From Dastarcus helophoroides (taxonomy: Eukaryota; Arthropoda; Insecta; Coleoptera; Bothrideridae), in the NCBI GenBank assembly GCA_028583605.1, contig CM053334.1, forward strand, positions 23,708,226-23,772,225: 64,000 nucleotides of DNA, read 5' to 3'. This document shows positions 1 to 13,373 of this stretch, in pieces. The notes beneath the pieces are model-generated. The model was not told the DNA's origin and ran no database searches. It saw nothing but the letters and a program-made list of their open reading frames with translations. The number at the start of each line of letters is the position of its first letter. Position 1 is the stretch's first letter. Made by a program: the position numbers and the translations under genes.

Positions 1-21
1 CATAAAAAATAAAAAAACAGA

Positions 22-306
22 AAAAAGTCGAAATGAGTTTCCTAAATCATAAAATTAAAATTTTCAAAAAATTGGGTTTTTTTATTAAAAACAAAATTTT
101 TAAAAAGTTTCAGTTTTCGAAATGTAGAAAAATAGACCAATTCTCGAAATTTCGAAAATTCGTCTATTTTTAGAAATTTCGAGAATTGGTCTATTTTTCT
201 ACATTCCGAGAACTGAAACTTTTTAAAAATTTTGTTTTTTAATAAAAAAACCAACTTTTTGAAAATTTTAACTTTTTATGATTTAGGAAACTCGTTTCGA
301 CTTTTT
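22..306. repeat. Long near-perfect inverted repeat (hairpin)
   Basis: Two arms of about 130 bases, 22-152 and 174-306, are near-perfect reverse complements around a spacer of about 21 bases. The left arm begins AAAAAAGTCGAAATGAGTTT; the reverse complement of the right arm begins AAAAAAGTCGAAACGAGTTT. Further in, both arms share TAGACCAATTCTCGAAATTT. Divergence is a few percent, so the inversion looks recent or is maintained. No coding sequence is involved. Confidence 0.85.
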
Positions 307-1487
307 TCTGATTTATGATTTTTTTAATTTCGACATTTTTTTAAATTCGTATATTTTTCAAACCTTATCGAAATTCGAAAATGTCGAATTGTTGAAAATT
401 CCAACATCGATCTAAATTTTTAAAAAAACGTAGACTTTTTCAAAATTTTATGAAAATTTTTTGGTAATTTTAATTTTTCCTAAAAACATATCTAATTTTT
501 TGAAAGGTTAAATTTTTTAGAATATTCAAGTTTTTCAAAATATTCATATTTCAAAATTTCGACTTAATATCCACTGATAACAAAATTCTGAATTTTCAAA
601 AATGTCGACTTCACTTCAAAAACTTGGCTTTTCTTTGAAACATTGGCTTTTTTAAATTTTGACTTTTAAATTTCGAATTTTGCAAAATTTTATTTTTTTT
701 AAATTGAGGTTTCTATTTTTTTTTGAAAATTTATTCTTTTCAAAGTTTAGCTTTTCGAAGATTTCATCTTTTTTCAAAATTTTATGAAATTTTTTTGATA
801 ATTTTGATTTTTCCTGAAAACATCTAGTTTTTTGAGGTTAAATTTTCTAGAAATTACAAGTTTTAAAAAAAATCATATTTTCAAAATTTCACCTAAAAAT
901 CCACTTATTATAAAATTCTGAATTTTCCAAACTGTTGACCTTATTCCAAAAATTTGGCTTTTCTTCGAAATATTGACCTTTTTAAATTTGACTTAAAATT
1001 TTGACTTTTGTAATTTTTTTTAACATTGAGGTTTCTGATTTTTTTTGAAATCTACTTTTTTCAAAATTTAACATTTTGAAGATTTCACTTTTTTGAAAAT
1101 TCATTCAGAATTTCAATTTTTTGGAAATACAATGCTTAAAAAATGTCGCCTTTTATTACTCAGTTTCTTTTTACAAATCCCGAGATTTTTTCAAGATTCT
1201 ACCTTTTTGAAATTTCGACTTTTTATTTATTTATTAATTTAAAATTAACGTGCCTCGACTGCTAATGTCCATCGGTTCTATTTAAAATTTCGATTTCTTT
1301 AAATTTCGGACTTCTTTCAAAATTTTGACATTTTTAACAATCACTGACTTTTTGAAAAGTTCAATTTTTTATCAACATTTTGACATTTTCTCAAAAGACT
1401 TTATTTTAATTTTGGACTTCGTCAAAATCTTACTTTTTTTGAAAATGTTAAATGTTTAAAATTATTTCACGTTTTCTTTTAAAATTT

Positions 1488-4400
1488 TTAACTCTTCAAA
1501 ATTGTTGACTTTTTCCAAAATTTCGACCTTTTAAAAGTTCCAGTCTTTTCAAAATTATGAATTCTACGAAAAACCCGACATTTTATGAAAATTTCCACGT
1601 TTTCACTGACTTTTTTAAATTCCCAATATTTTTTCAAAATTCGTCGGTTTTTTAAAATTTCGAATTCTTTGAAAATTTGCAATTTTTTGAAAATTTTGTT
1701 TTTAATAGAAAAAGATTTTTTTGATTTTAACTTTTTATGAAAATTTCAGAAATTATCAAATTTCGATTCTTTTCTAATTTTTGGATTTTTTTACTCTTGA
1801 AATTTTTTTCCATAAATCTTATATTTTTCAAACTTTTGACTTTTTCGAAAATTTAAAGTTTTTTAACAATTTCGTTTTATAGCAGAAGATTTCGAATTTT
1901 GAAAATGTTGGCTTCATTTAAATTTCCAAATATTTTTAAATGCTGACTTTCAAAAAAAAAAATTTTTTTTAAAAACTTCAATTTTTATCAAATCTGGAGT
2001 TTTTTCAAAATTTCGCCTTTTTTAAAATTTCTGACTTCAAGAGTAAAACTTTTTTTTAAAATTTAGGTTTTTTAAAAACCTTCATTTTTTCAAAATTCCA
2101 ACTTTTTTTAATTAAATTAGTAAGAATTTTCAAAACCGTTTTTTTTTCCAGTTTTTATGAAAATTTCAAGAATTCCCAAAATGTGGACTTATTTCTGATT
2201 TTTGACTTATTTTAAAAAATCTCGACATTTTTCCAAAATGCTGACTTTATTCCAAAAATTTGGCTATTCTTCGAAATATTGACTTTTTTAAATTTGACTT
2301 AAAATTTCGACTTTTGTATTTTTTTAACATTGAGGTTTCTGTTTTTTTTAAATCTACTTTTTTCAAAATTTAACATTTTGAAGATATCACTTTTTTGAAA
2401 ATTCATTCAGAATTTCAATTTTTTAGAAATGCAATGCTTAAAAAATGTGGCCTTTTATTAAAAATTCAGTTTCTTTTTACAAATCTCGAGATTTTTTCAA
2501 GATTCTACCTTTTTGAAACTTCGACTTTTTATTTATTAAAATTTTAAAATTAACGTGCCTCGACTGCTAATGGCCATTGGTGCTATTTAAAATTTTGTTT
2601 TTTTTTAATTTCGGACTTCGTTCAAAATTTTGATATTTTTAAAAATCACTGACTTTTTTAAAAAGTTTAATTTTTTATCAAAATTTTGACATTTTCTTAA
2701 AAGACTTTATTTTAATTTTGGACTTCGCCAAAATCTTATTTTTTTTGAAAATGTTAAATGTTTAAAATTTCACCTTTTCTTTTAGAATTTTTAACTCTTC
2801 AAAATTATTGACTTTTTCCAAAATTTTCACCTTTTAAAAGTTCCAGTCTTTTCAAAATTACGAATTTTACGAAAAACCCGACATTTTATGAAAATTTCCA
2901 CGTTTTACTGGCTTTTTTAAATTAACTTAATTTTTTTCAAAATTCGTCGGTTTTTCAAATTTTCGAATTCTCTGAAAATTTGCATTTTTTGAAAATTTTG
3001 TTTTTTAATAGAAAACGATTTTTTTTTATTTTAACTTTCTATGAAAATTTCAGAAATTATCAAATTTCAACTATTTTCTAATTTTTGGATTTTTTTACTC
3101 TTGAAATTTTTTTTCATAAATCTTATATTTTTCAAACTTTGGACTTTTTCGAAAATTTAAAGTTTTTTAACAATCTCTTTTTATAGCAGAAGATTTCGAA
3201 TTTTAAAAATTTGGCTTTATTTAAATTTCCAAATATTTTTAAATGCCGAGTTTCAAAAAAAAATTTTTGTTGTTGAAAAGTTCAATTTTTATAAAATCTG
3301 GAGTTTTTTCAAAATTTCGCCTTTTTCAAAATTTCGCCTTTTTTAAAATTTCTGACTTCAAAAGTAAAATTTTGTTCACACTTTAGGTTTTTTAAAAAAC
3401 CTTCATTTTTTCAAAATTCCAACTTTTTTCAATTAAATTAGTAAGACTTTTCAAAACCGATTTTTTTTAAAATTTAACTTTTTATGAAAATTTTAAGAAT
3501 TCCCAAAATGTGAACTTATTTCTGATTTTACTTACTTTTTTTGAAAATGTTAAATGTTTAAAATTTCACCTTTTCTTTGAGAATTTTCAACTTCAAAATT
3601 GTTGACTTTTTCCAAAATTTCGACCTTTTAAAAGTTCCAGTCTTTTCAAAATTACGAGTTTTACGAAAAACCCAACATTTTATAAAAAATTCCACGTTTT
3701 CAGTAACTTCTTTAAATTCCCAATATTTTTTCAAAATTCGTCGGTATTTCAAAATTTCGAATTATTTGAAAATTTGCAATTTTTTGAAAATTTTGTGTTT
3801 TAATAGAAAACGATTTTTTTTATTTTAACTTTTTATGAAATTTTCAGAAATTATCAAATTTCTGACTTTTTTCTAATTTTTGGATTTTTTACTCTTGAAA
3901 TTTTTTTCCAAAAATCGTCTTTTTTTCAAACTTGACTTTTTCGAAAATTAAAAGTTTTTTGACAATTTCGTTTTTTAGTAGAAGATTTCGAATTTTGAAA
4001 ATTTTGGCTTTATTTAGATTTCCAAATATTTTTAAATTTTGACTTTCAAAATTTTTATTTTTTTTTTTGAAAATTTCAATTTTTATCAAATCTAGAGTTT
4101 TTTCAAAATTTCGCCTTTTAAAATTTCTGACTTCAAAAGTAAAACTTTTTTCAATATTAAGGTTTTTTTAAATACCTTTATTTTTTCAAAATTCCAACTT
4201 TTTTTAATTAAATAAGTAAGACTTTTCAAAACCGATTTTTTTCAAATTGTAACTTTTTATGAAAATTTCAAGAATTCCCAAAATGTGGACTTATTTCTGA
4301 TTTTACTACTTTTTTTGAAAATGTTAAATGTTTCAAATTTCACCTTTTCTTTTAGAATTTTTAACTCTTCAAAATTGTTGACTTTTTCCAAAATTTTCGA

Positions 4401-4600
4401 TCTTTTAAACGTTCCAGTCTTTTTAAAATTACGAATTTTACGAAAAACCCGACATTTTATGAAAATTTCCACGTTTTCACTGACTTTTTTAAATCCCCAA
4501 TATGTTTTCGTCGGTTTTTCAAATTTCGAATTCTTTGAAAATTTGCAATTTTTTGAAAATTTTGTTTTTTAATATAAAACGATTTTGTTGATTTTAACTT
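1488..4600. repeat. Higher-order repeat inside the AT array
   Basis: Long stretches recur in the same order within the array. The phrase ACGAAAAACCCGACATTTTA (or one base different) occurs near 1566, 2868, 3663 and 4440, giving spacings of about 1.3, 0.8 and 0.8 kb. The flanking text, including AACGTGCCTCGACTGCTAAT near 1247 and 2551, also repeats. This indicates segmental duplication within the array, with later deletions, rather than simple slippage. Confidence 0.7.
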
Positions 4601-6990
4601 TTTATGAAAATTGCAGCAATTATCAAATTTCGACGTTTTTCTAATTTTTGATTTTTTTTACTCTTGAAATTTTTTCCCATAAATCGTATATTTTTGAAAC
4701 TTTTGACTTTTTCGAAAATTTAAAGTTTTTTCACAATTTCGTTTTTTAGTAGATTTCGAATTTTGAAAATGTTGGCTTGATTTAAATTTCCAAATTTTTT
4801 TAAATGTTGACTTTAATAATTTTTATTTCTTTTGAAAATTTCTGACTTCAAAAGAAAAACTTTTTTCAAAACCTTTATTTTTTTAAAATTCCAACTTTTT
4901 TTAATTAAATTGGTAAGACTTTTCAAAACCGATTTTTTTCAAATTTTAACTTTTTATGAAAATTTCAAGAATTCCCAAAATATGAACTTATTTCTGATTT
5001 TTGGTTTATTTTAAACAATCTCGACATTTTTTCAAAAATCGTATTTTTCAAACTTTCAACTTTTTCGAAAATTTTAATTTTTTAAAAAAATTCCTTGTTT
5101 AATAACGAATTCTGAATTTTTCTTGAAAATTTTGGCATCTTTAAATGTTTTCGAAAATTTTAATTTTTTAGAAAATTCCTTTTTTAATAACGAATTTTGA
5201 ATTTTTCTTGAAAATTTCGACATCTTTAAATGTTCAATTTTTTCAACTTTTTCGAAAATTTTAATTTTTTTGAAAAATTCCTTTTTTAATAACGAATTTT
5301 GGATTTTTCTTGAAAATTTCGGCATCTTTAAATGTTTAATTTTTTTAATGTTGACTTCTTCAAAATGTCTACTTTTTTTTGGAAAATCTCTCTCGCAGAT
5401 CTCGACATTTTTTTTAAATTAGGCTTTTTTCGGCTTTTTAAAAATCCATGGTTTTTTTTTCGAAATTAAAGTATCTTAATTGAATTAGTACGATTTTTCA
5501 AAAATTTAGAATTTTTCAAATTATGAAATATATATTTTTCAAAATTTCGACTTTTTTTTAGAAATTTCAGATTTATTCAAATTTTCAACATTTTTCGAAA
5601 ATCTATACTTTTCATGAAAAACTAATTTTTATAAAAATTTCGACATTTTTGAAAATATTAACTCTTCAAAATATTGGGGCTTTTTCATTTCGGCTTTTAA
5701 CTAAATCGATATTTTTTTTGAAATTATAGTTTTTTTATTAAATTAGTAATACGTTTCAAAAAAATTTTCAAAATACTGACTTTTTTCATAGTTTCAACTT
5801 TTTTAGAAATTTCTGATTGATTCAAAATTTCGACATTTTTTGAAAATCCAAACCTTTTATTGAAAATTGTAAGTTTTTATAAAACTTTCAACATTTTTAA
5901 AAATATCGACTATTTTAAAAATTTCAGCACTTTTTCAAAATCAGTATTTTTTTAAATATCGACTTTTCGAAAAATTTGGAATGTTTTCGCAATTTCGTTT
6001 TTTAAAAACTTTCAATTTTTTTCATTGATTAAAAAATTTGTATTTCTTTTGAAAGTTTTGTCTTTTGAGTTTTCGAATTTATTTGCCAAATTTTCAGATT
6101 TTTCAAATTTTCTACTCTTTTGAAAACTAAACCATTAGATTTCAAAAACTTCGCCTTTTTAACATTTACGATTTTTTTTCACAATTTCGACTGTTTTGCA
6201 AATCTTATTGACTATTTAATTGATTAATATTTTTTTTACCAAAATTTCTTAAAATGCCGAGTTTGAACTTAATTCTTAAGTAACAAATTTAAATTTGGAG
6301 CTGCTAAAAACATCGATTTTTAAATTTCGGGATTTTTCCAAAAATTTCAATCTCAATCCCCAAATGTACTACATCAATACAAAAACGTTGGCTTTAAAAC
6401 CAAAATTACGATCTTTTACTCATTTTTTTTTTAAATTGTAATTTTTGGTCTCAAAAATTCGACTGTTTTCTTCATATTTTCTAAAATAAATAAACTTCGA
6501 CGTTTCTCAACATTATTATAATTTTTCCCCCAAATTTTCGAGATTAAACTAAAAATTTTTAATTTTCGCTACAATTTAAATTTACACTGAATTTCGAGAA
6601 ATTTTTATTTTATAATAATTCGAGTTTTTTTCTCGAAAATTTCGACTTTCTTGTAAAAAGTTCCAGATTTCAGTTTAAATTTGATTTAACGCTTTTTTAA
6701 TACACGGACATTCGATATTTTTCCTGAAATTTCAAAGTAAAACCTGAAATACATATTTTTATATTTGAAATTTGCCAGAAATGTTCACTTTGATGTCTTA
6801 CTTTCAGCTTCAGTTTCTCTTTGAAATGTGCAAAATTTTTGTTTCATAAATTTCGTTGTTTTTCTGGAAACTTCGACTAGTTGCTCGAAATTTCCAGTTT
6901 AAATTTGTTTTGTTAAATTTCGACCTAAAATCAATTTAATCTTAAAATATTTTACATTTTTCTAAAACTTTACTGTGCACAGATATTACA

Positions 6991-8657
6991 TGCGAATTAA
7001 TATTGTAATTTTTGCCATTCTTCCAGTTCTCCTGATGAATTGCTTTGCTTTATCTTATCAGCTTTATTTAATTCATAAAATAAATAAATATATCATCAAT
7101 ATTTTTGTTTATGTGAATGAATGGATTGTAGACGTTTTTCCTCCACGTGAATAAAGATTGACTACTAGTGAGCTGTGTTGAATTGAGGAATAATTTCAAC
7201 GCTTTTAATTTCATCTTGTAACTTCCATTTAATTGGTTATTCTGGCTTTGAACTGGAACAGAATTAATCATTGTTCAGAAACCCCCTTTTTTCTGAAAAT
7301 TTCAACTTTTTGCAAATTTTTACTTTTTTGAAGATGTTCACTTATCGTTAACTTAACTTAGAAAACATCTTCTCTTTTTCTTGAATTTCGACTTTGGAAA
7401 TTATTGGCATATTTAAAAATTGTTTTTATTTGAAATTGCAGCTCTTAAAACGTTAACTGTTTTCAAATTTTGAATTTAAAAAAAATATCGACTTTTCTTC
7501 AAGATATTTCAATTCTTTCGAACATTTTGACATTCTGAATTGTCTAATTTTTTCCACAATTTTTACAAAAATTCAACTTTTTGTATTCAAATTTTGACTT
7601 ACTTAGAACAAAATTCTTTACCAAAATCACAACTTTATTTCAAGAATTTTCACTTTTTCTCGAAATTTAGACTTTGATACTATAAAGAATTTTAATAAAT
7701 TTAAATTCTTTTAAAATTCTAAAAGTTTCTACATTTTGACTATTTAAATTTACTTTATGGTTCTTAAATAAAACCAAACGCAAATTAAACCTAAACAAAA
7801 GATCTATTAATTAAACAAATTTAAAAACTTGCTAATTTTGAGCAGTTTTTCTCTTAAGGTGTAATTTTACAAATGAAGTTACAGATAATAGTTTGTAATT
7901 TATATTATATAATGTATGTATTAAAAAAAAAGATAAAATTAAATTCTAGCAATCAATAGAAACTATTTAAAATCTTATTAGTTGACTATATGTAATAAAA
8001 GACATAAAGCAACCATAATGTGTTTAATTCTTATCAGCAAATTTTGTTTGTTACAATTAATTAACTCTAAAAACTTAACTTTCAAACACTTGTTTTAGCA
8101 AAATAACAAATGTACTCGGCCAAGTTGTAACCACACACTTAGTCATAATTATAACATGGCAGGAAAAATTTAACTTACAACTCTTGCAAGCTACAAGCCA
8201 CTTAAAAATTGTTGCTCATGACTAATGCCTTTTGAGATTTCAACAACTTAATTTAAATGTAAAAAATGGTACAAGAAAATTAATTTTACAACATGTATAA
8301 ATTGTAGGGGCTTTATAGACAGAGACAGATAAAAATTTGCCTAAATACGCTCCTTTTTGCTAAAGATATTTGTCTGTTATAAATGAAATCAACAATAGTT
8401 TTAATTTAATCAGAATTATAACAGAACGTTTAGTTCACAACTCATGTAAACTATAACCACTTTAAAGATAAATAGGCAAAAATCCAGATAATTATTTGAT
8501 ACTCATTGAAAGTGTTCCTAATAAATACCGTTTTTTATAAGCAAATTCAACGATAATTTTCATTGAGAACTAGACAAAAATATTTAATTGCTTTTTGTTG
8601 TACACATTGTCTAATGACATAAATTAAAACGAAATGATACATTAGAACATTACTTAC
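6991..8657 (-). other. Intron 2 of PITP gene, no gene seen
   Basis: AT-rich, mostly unique sequence between the low-complexity array and PITP coding exon 2, with a short tail of array-like motifs at 7270-7760. I see no further PITP exon on the minus strand. The next coding block of this family would start with a YQVAQLYSV-like peptide and is not present. The intron therefore runs off the left edge of the window. Confidence 0.6.
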
Positions 8658-9040
8658 CTCTTCAACTGTGAGGGGCAAGGTAACTCGGCTAAAATAGAAA
8701 AATAATTATAATTAAAAATCGTCACACAAAATAATCAGCGATTTGTAGCAAAAATTCAAGGTCTTCACCAAAAAAACTAGTATTTAGACAAACAAATATT
8801 GTATAACACGAATATCACAAACCATTATATCAAACATACATCAGCACTAACCCACATTAATTAAAAATAATTTACTACCACGAAATTCGATACGAGAAAT
8901 ATAAATTGCAAAATTTTGACACTATTCTAACTTGGTTAACTCGAAAAGGCCAAATTCTGAATGCATTACCCTCGTTTAAATTAAACACTGTCCCGACATG
9001 AAAACAGTTAAACAAATACTTACTATTCTTTAATTAACAT
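8658..9040 (-). CDS. vib: Phosphatidylinositol transfer protein, N-terminal exons
   Basis: Class I PITPs shuttle phosphatidylinositol and phosphatidylcholine between membranes; the fly orthologue is vibrator. Two exons are visible. Exon 1 (9024-9040) encodes MLIKE plus two bases (TA) before a GTAAGT donor. Exon 2 (8658-8688) follows a pyrimidine-rich acceptor, supplies the C that completes Tyr, then encodes RVTLPLTVEE, and ends at GTAAGT. Joined they give MLIKEYRVTLPLTVEE, which matches the start of the PITP lipid-binding domain as I know it from animals. The exons are too small to appear as long open frames. The rest of the protein, including the lipid-binding cavity, lies beyond the left edge. 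The start is chosen because it is the only ATG giving this motif and the phase fits exactly. Confidence 0.82.
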
Positions 9041-9480
9041 CTTGTTTGGTTAAAATTTATTATTTTAACATGTGAACCCACCGACAACTTGTCACAAATC
9101 TGATTCACCATGTAAAATGGGTTGCATAAAACGCAGGCGCAATGACGCATAGCCTGACGTCAATGTTCATGCCGTGGGATATAATTCCCGCCGTTTAAAA
9201 ATTCCAAAGCTATCCCATAGTATATGCAACACTCGTTGCGCCCACCGGAATCGGGACTCAGGAGCGTAGGAAGGACAGTAAACATTGCGTTGGATAATTT
9301 TGCATAAAGCTGAAAGCGGTCCGAGGGAATTTGCATGCAATTTCGTTAATGACTGTGTGTTTAAACTCTGACTGCCGCGGGCTTGCCTAAAATTAAACAG
9401 AACTACCAACGGTTCAACGAAAATAATGTTACCGTCTACAGCTTGTTCAGTTCGTACAGGTGCAATTTAAATGTTGTCTT
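9041..9480 (-). promoter_or_regulatory. Likely 5' UTR/promoter region of PITP gene
   Basis: The stretch just upstream of the PITP start codon is clearly less AT-rich than its surroundings and has scattered CpG, as expected for the 5' end of a housekeeping gene. An 80-residue open frame at 9167-9409 has no recognisable content and is probably UTR or chance. I cannot point to a definite TATA box or initiator. Confidence 0.35.
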
Positions 9481-10634
9481 TAAAATGGGACACATATTTT
9501 TCATAGTTGTTACTTATTAAAAGAAATGGCAAAACCGAATACGTAAAAATAATTAATATTACGTTGAATTATATCGGCTGTTCAAATGAAAAAGTCATCA
9601 AACGTGATGCATTTTTTTTAAAGAGGACGTAGCGAAAAAAGCATGCACATTAATTATTTTGATTGATCTGTCGACTGTTACTGTGACGTCTTATTTATAG
9701 AAAGAGTGCTAACCTCTTTACGTAAGACAAGAAATTATTTTCATCAAATATGATTTCAATTAATGCAATATGAGTTACTTCAAGATCATCGAGTGATCTT
9801 AAGCAAAGATCATAAGTAAAGACATTGACTCGACTTATTTTTCGAGATTTAAATATCAAACTCTGGAGGTTAACCCGTGATATCACAATAAAATAAATAA
9901 ATTTGGATTATGTTATTAAAAAGTTGACTCTCTTCGTAAACTGTGCATCTAACCGTTTAATTTTGATCTATTTGCTCCAAAATGTTATTTAAATTCACAA
10001 TTTCGACTTTAAAAACGATAAATTCCATATTTTTTAAAGGATTTTGACTTCTTTTCAAATTTTGATATCTATCTTTAAATTACGAATATAAACTCGAAAA
10101 CGTCAAGATTTGTTCTCGAAATTTCGATTTTTATATCGAAACGTCCACTTGTCAACTATTCACTCCAAATAAAAATACACATTTTTGTGTCCACATTGTT
10201 CAATCGAAATTATTTCGAGAATCTGTTAATAAGTTAACACAGAGCAGGATTTCGCGAACAAAGTTTCGCAGACAAATCTTATATTATCCTCATTTCTGAC
10301 TAAAACTAAAAATTTGTAATTTCTTTTGATATTTGAACTTTAAAAGACAAAATTTTAGGAAAAAAATCAATTTCGAGTTGTCTGAAAAATAAAAAGTTTC
10401 GTGATACTTTTTTTTTAAATTTTGACGCTTTTCTTACATTTTCAGATTGAAATTTGATACTTACATCATTTTTCTTCTTAAATCTCAGAGTAGGTACCTA
10501 TAACCTATAAAGTCAAAATGTCTAAGGTAATATAGACATTTTGAGATTGAATTCAAATTTACGAGAATTTGAAAATTTCGAGCTCGAAGTTTCAAATTAA
10601 ACTCGCAACTGCAAAAAAAAAGATTGTTACTTTC
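9481..10634. other. Intergenic, nothing recognised
   Basis: AT-rich sequence with a patch of the TTTCGA-type low-complexity motif at about 9990-10600. No gene, RNA or element end is seen. Confidence 0.5.
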
Positions 10635-11300
10635 CTAAAATGCTGTAAATTGGAGAATTAAAATGGATATCTCTAAAAAATTCATAACTCCTAGAAAAAT
10701 CACAATTTTAAGATTAAATTCAGACTTTTCAAACAATAAAAATTTATCTTGTGCGTTGTACAAGGTACATTCAAAAAGTAAGGTGACTTCAAGTTTCACG
10801 GGCAACGTACATTCGATTATCGATTTTTTTGTTGTTGTTGTGTTGGTACACATGTCCCGAACATGTTTCAGGAACATAGCATAGCACATATATTTAATAC
10901 TTCTACAGGGTGAGTCACTAAGCGGGAATCGCTCTTTGGTAGGCGTATCGTTCAAAATATCGAAAAATGTTTTGAATAAAAGTTGTTCGAAATAAAGTTC
11001 TCCACAACCTAAAATTATTGCCAAATATGGCGGCCTTCCGGTTGCACCGGAAATGAACACAACTTTCTTATTTTAAATAGAACGCCCTATGTATTTTTAC
11101 ATTTTTGGATTCCTTGTTAAAAATGAATATGAATTTATTGAAACGACATAGGCCTTTAGTTGAACCGTTTTCGCGTAATTTAATTTTTTTGGTTAAATTT
11201 GACGATTTCGAAGCTTGACGCCATTAACGATATTTTCCAAACGCAATGACTCAGAGTTGTGCGGCATACGGTTTTGGATTCAGGAAGAAATGGAGTATTT
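10635..11300. repeat. Unclassified repeat-like block
   Basis: This block differs in texture from the surrounding AT-rich DNA and looks like interspersed-repeat sequence. It contains TACATTCAAAAAGTAAGGTG near 10766 (reminiscent of mariner-type ends), then an abrupt change at ACAGGGTGAGTCACTAAGCG near 10907, and a GC-richer patch near 11030. The 141-residue minus-strand frame at 10635-11060 matches no protein family I recognise and spans these joins, so I do not call it a gene. Confidence 0.4.
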
Positions 11301-12026
11301 GTTTACGTCTTTGCTGTTAGCAAGATTTCTTAAATTTTTTCACATCCGTCGACTCAATTCTCCAGTTATTCAAACATGCATAACTTAATTTTTTCAAATG
11401 GAACCACCTATCTTGGATTATCTTATCGGATGCGAAATTAAATTAAAGTAGACATTTTGAAAAACGAAATTTTGAAAAAAAGAAGTCGAAATTATCATGT
11501 TCTAGACTAATGTTCTTGGGGATTAAAACAGGCGTTGCCAAGAACAATTAAAATGTTCTTTTTTCCGAGCTCAGTTTTCACCCATTTACCAACCATTTTG
11601 CCATTTGAGTGGATGTTTTCCAAGCTTCTTTATTACTTTTCCATGCGACATACAGTTTATTGATGATAACGTTTTTAAGGTAACTTTCTACTTTTGTCTT
11701 CTAATATTGTGATTATTTTTATTTAAGAAACGATGTCCTGAGCCAAAGCAACGTTGCGCAAAGTATTAGCATTTTATAGTGTCCGTTTAAGGGAGAATTT
11801 TGGCACGTTTGTATCAAAACACCGTGTCGGTGCCCGCCCAAGGAAAGTATGCTTAATAGAAGTTCACTTATATGGAATTTTTCATTATACAATATTTCGA
11901 AATATGAATACTGAGTGAATACTCATATCTCATTCGAAAATCGAATAATAATTCATATTCCATTTCAATCATAATTGCTTTGAAATGAATGATCAGTATC
12001 TCAGTAGAAGTGCGCAATTGCGTCGT
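11301..12026. other. Intergenic, nothing recognised
   Basis: No gene or clear element. A short stretch of ATTCG/CGAAT-rich sequence occurs near 11890-11960. Confidence 0.4.
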
Positions 12027-13250
12027 TTTTTTTTTAAGTTTAATTCACTCGCAAAGGGTAACCCCATTATGCATTCAAAACACTGCGAGTAGGATGCGGA
12101 AACGAGGATAGATGGCGATGAACCGCCTTCTTAAACAAGGATAGGTTGTAATTTTTGGGGAAAATTCCTTTTGGTAACAAGTTCCATAAGTTGGAAGTTC
12201 TATAGAAAAAAGAGTCTCCGTAGACAGAAGTCCTCACTTGTCACTTGTCAAGCTGGACTGCACAAGAATTTACTGTCTCCGACTCTCTAGTACGCCTCAA
12301 GAATCTTGCCCTTGGGGGAATCAATCCTATTAGTTCATGCGAGCATCTTCCATGATAGTACTTGTAGAAAAGAGACAAGTCACCAACCATACGCCTGTGC
12401 TCTAGTGTTTCGAGAGAATCGGTCAGACTCTCGTCATCAATTAGGCGAATCGCTCTTCTTTGAATTGAATCCAAGACAGCTAAAGTGTGTTTTGGGGCTG
12501 AACTCCAAACATGAGAACAGTATTGGCTAGTGTTGCCCTAACTTGAGCTTTGTATAGTGTTAATAACTGATGAGATGTGAAGTACTTTTTAACTCTAAAA
12601 AGAAAGCCTAGAGAGGCGGATTTGGCAATGGCGCGCACATGATCGTCCCAAGAGAAGTTAGTGCTCGCATTCACTCCTAGGATAGCTAGATTAGATCCCA
12701 TCGGAAGGATTTTACCGTCCATTAGTATGTTTGTTGCATTATCCCTTGATGTTTTCTTAGAGAAAACCGCGGCCTGAGTTTTTGAAGCCTTGAACTCAAC
12801 CAAATTGTTTTTACCCCATTCCAGAATAATCTCAAGATCCCGATTAATCGTCTGTATCTGCTGTTCCCTTAGTCGATCTGAAGCAGCGATAGATAAGGGT
12901 TTGTCGGAGAAAAAAGATGACACAAGGTCACTACCATCTGCGTAGCTGTATATAGGATTGGAAGTTGAAGCTAAGAGATCGTTTATGTGTAACAGAAATA
13001 GAGTAGGAGACAAAACAGGCTCCTGAGGCAGCCCTGCGTTAATCGCAAATGTCTCGGATGAGATGCCATCGACGACGACTTGAAGAGATCTGTCAGCGAA
13101 AAAATTGGATATTAAATGCCAGAGTCCAGGAGGAAGACCATAAGATGTTAATTTGGCGAAAAGAGATCGGTGCCAGACTCTGTCGAAAGCCTTTTGAAAT
13201 ATCCAATGCCACAATCCTAGCCTCACCATGTTTTTCCATAGCTTTCGGAC
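12027..13250 (-). mobile_element. 5'-truncated dead LINE (Jockey-like RT)
   Basis: A minus-strand non-LTR retrotransposon remnant. The reverse transcriptase half reads KAFDRVWHRSL, then INAGLPQ..VLSPTLFLLHINDLL, then YADG, then the thumb and C-terminal region (SIQRRAIRLID). The catalytic YADD box is YADG at 12933-12944. Frame breaks occur near 13195, where an extra A sits in the DISKAFDRVW motif, and near 12483 in a T run. The 3' end has a poly(A) tail, seen as a T run at about 12026-12036 on the plus strand. The same 3'-end sequence recurs at 32016-32095. Jockey-clade placement is from the motif style only. Confidence 0.85.
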
Positions 13251-13373
13251 ATTTTGAAATGTGGAATATCATTCGTATTCGAAATAATCGTATTGAAATG
13301 AATGCTCTCATTTGTTCTATAGGAACTGGGCAGCGGTGTCTTGCTATTGAATAGAATATTTGGAACACGGAAG

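Larger units (their letters stand above)
1..6990. repeat. AT-rich low-complexity array in PITP intron
   Basis: A long, very AT-rich array built from a degenerate unit of about 20-30 bases. The plus-strand theme is runs of T, then CAAAATTTCGAC, then T again. CG dinucleotides recur almost only inside the TTTCGA core. Short open frames here encode only F/K/I/N-rich peptides on both strands and are artefacts of composition. The block lies left of the first two PITP exons, so it is intronic. Its left end is outside the window. Confidence 0.85.

Noticed and set aside
3558..5325. Overlapping F/K/N-rich frames on both strands of the AT array
   Set aside because: They are products of AT composition without stops and repeat with the array unit; no start context or conservation signal.
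9167..9409. An 80-residue minus-strand frame upstream of PITP
   Set aside because: It has no motif and lies in the probable 5' UTR or promoter.
10635..11060. A 141-residue minus-strand frame
   Set aside because: It crosses apparent joins between repeat pieces, has a low-complexity end and matches no family known to me.
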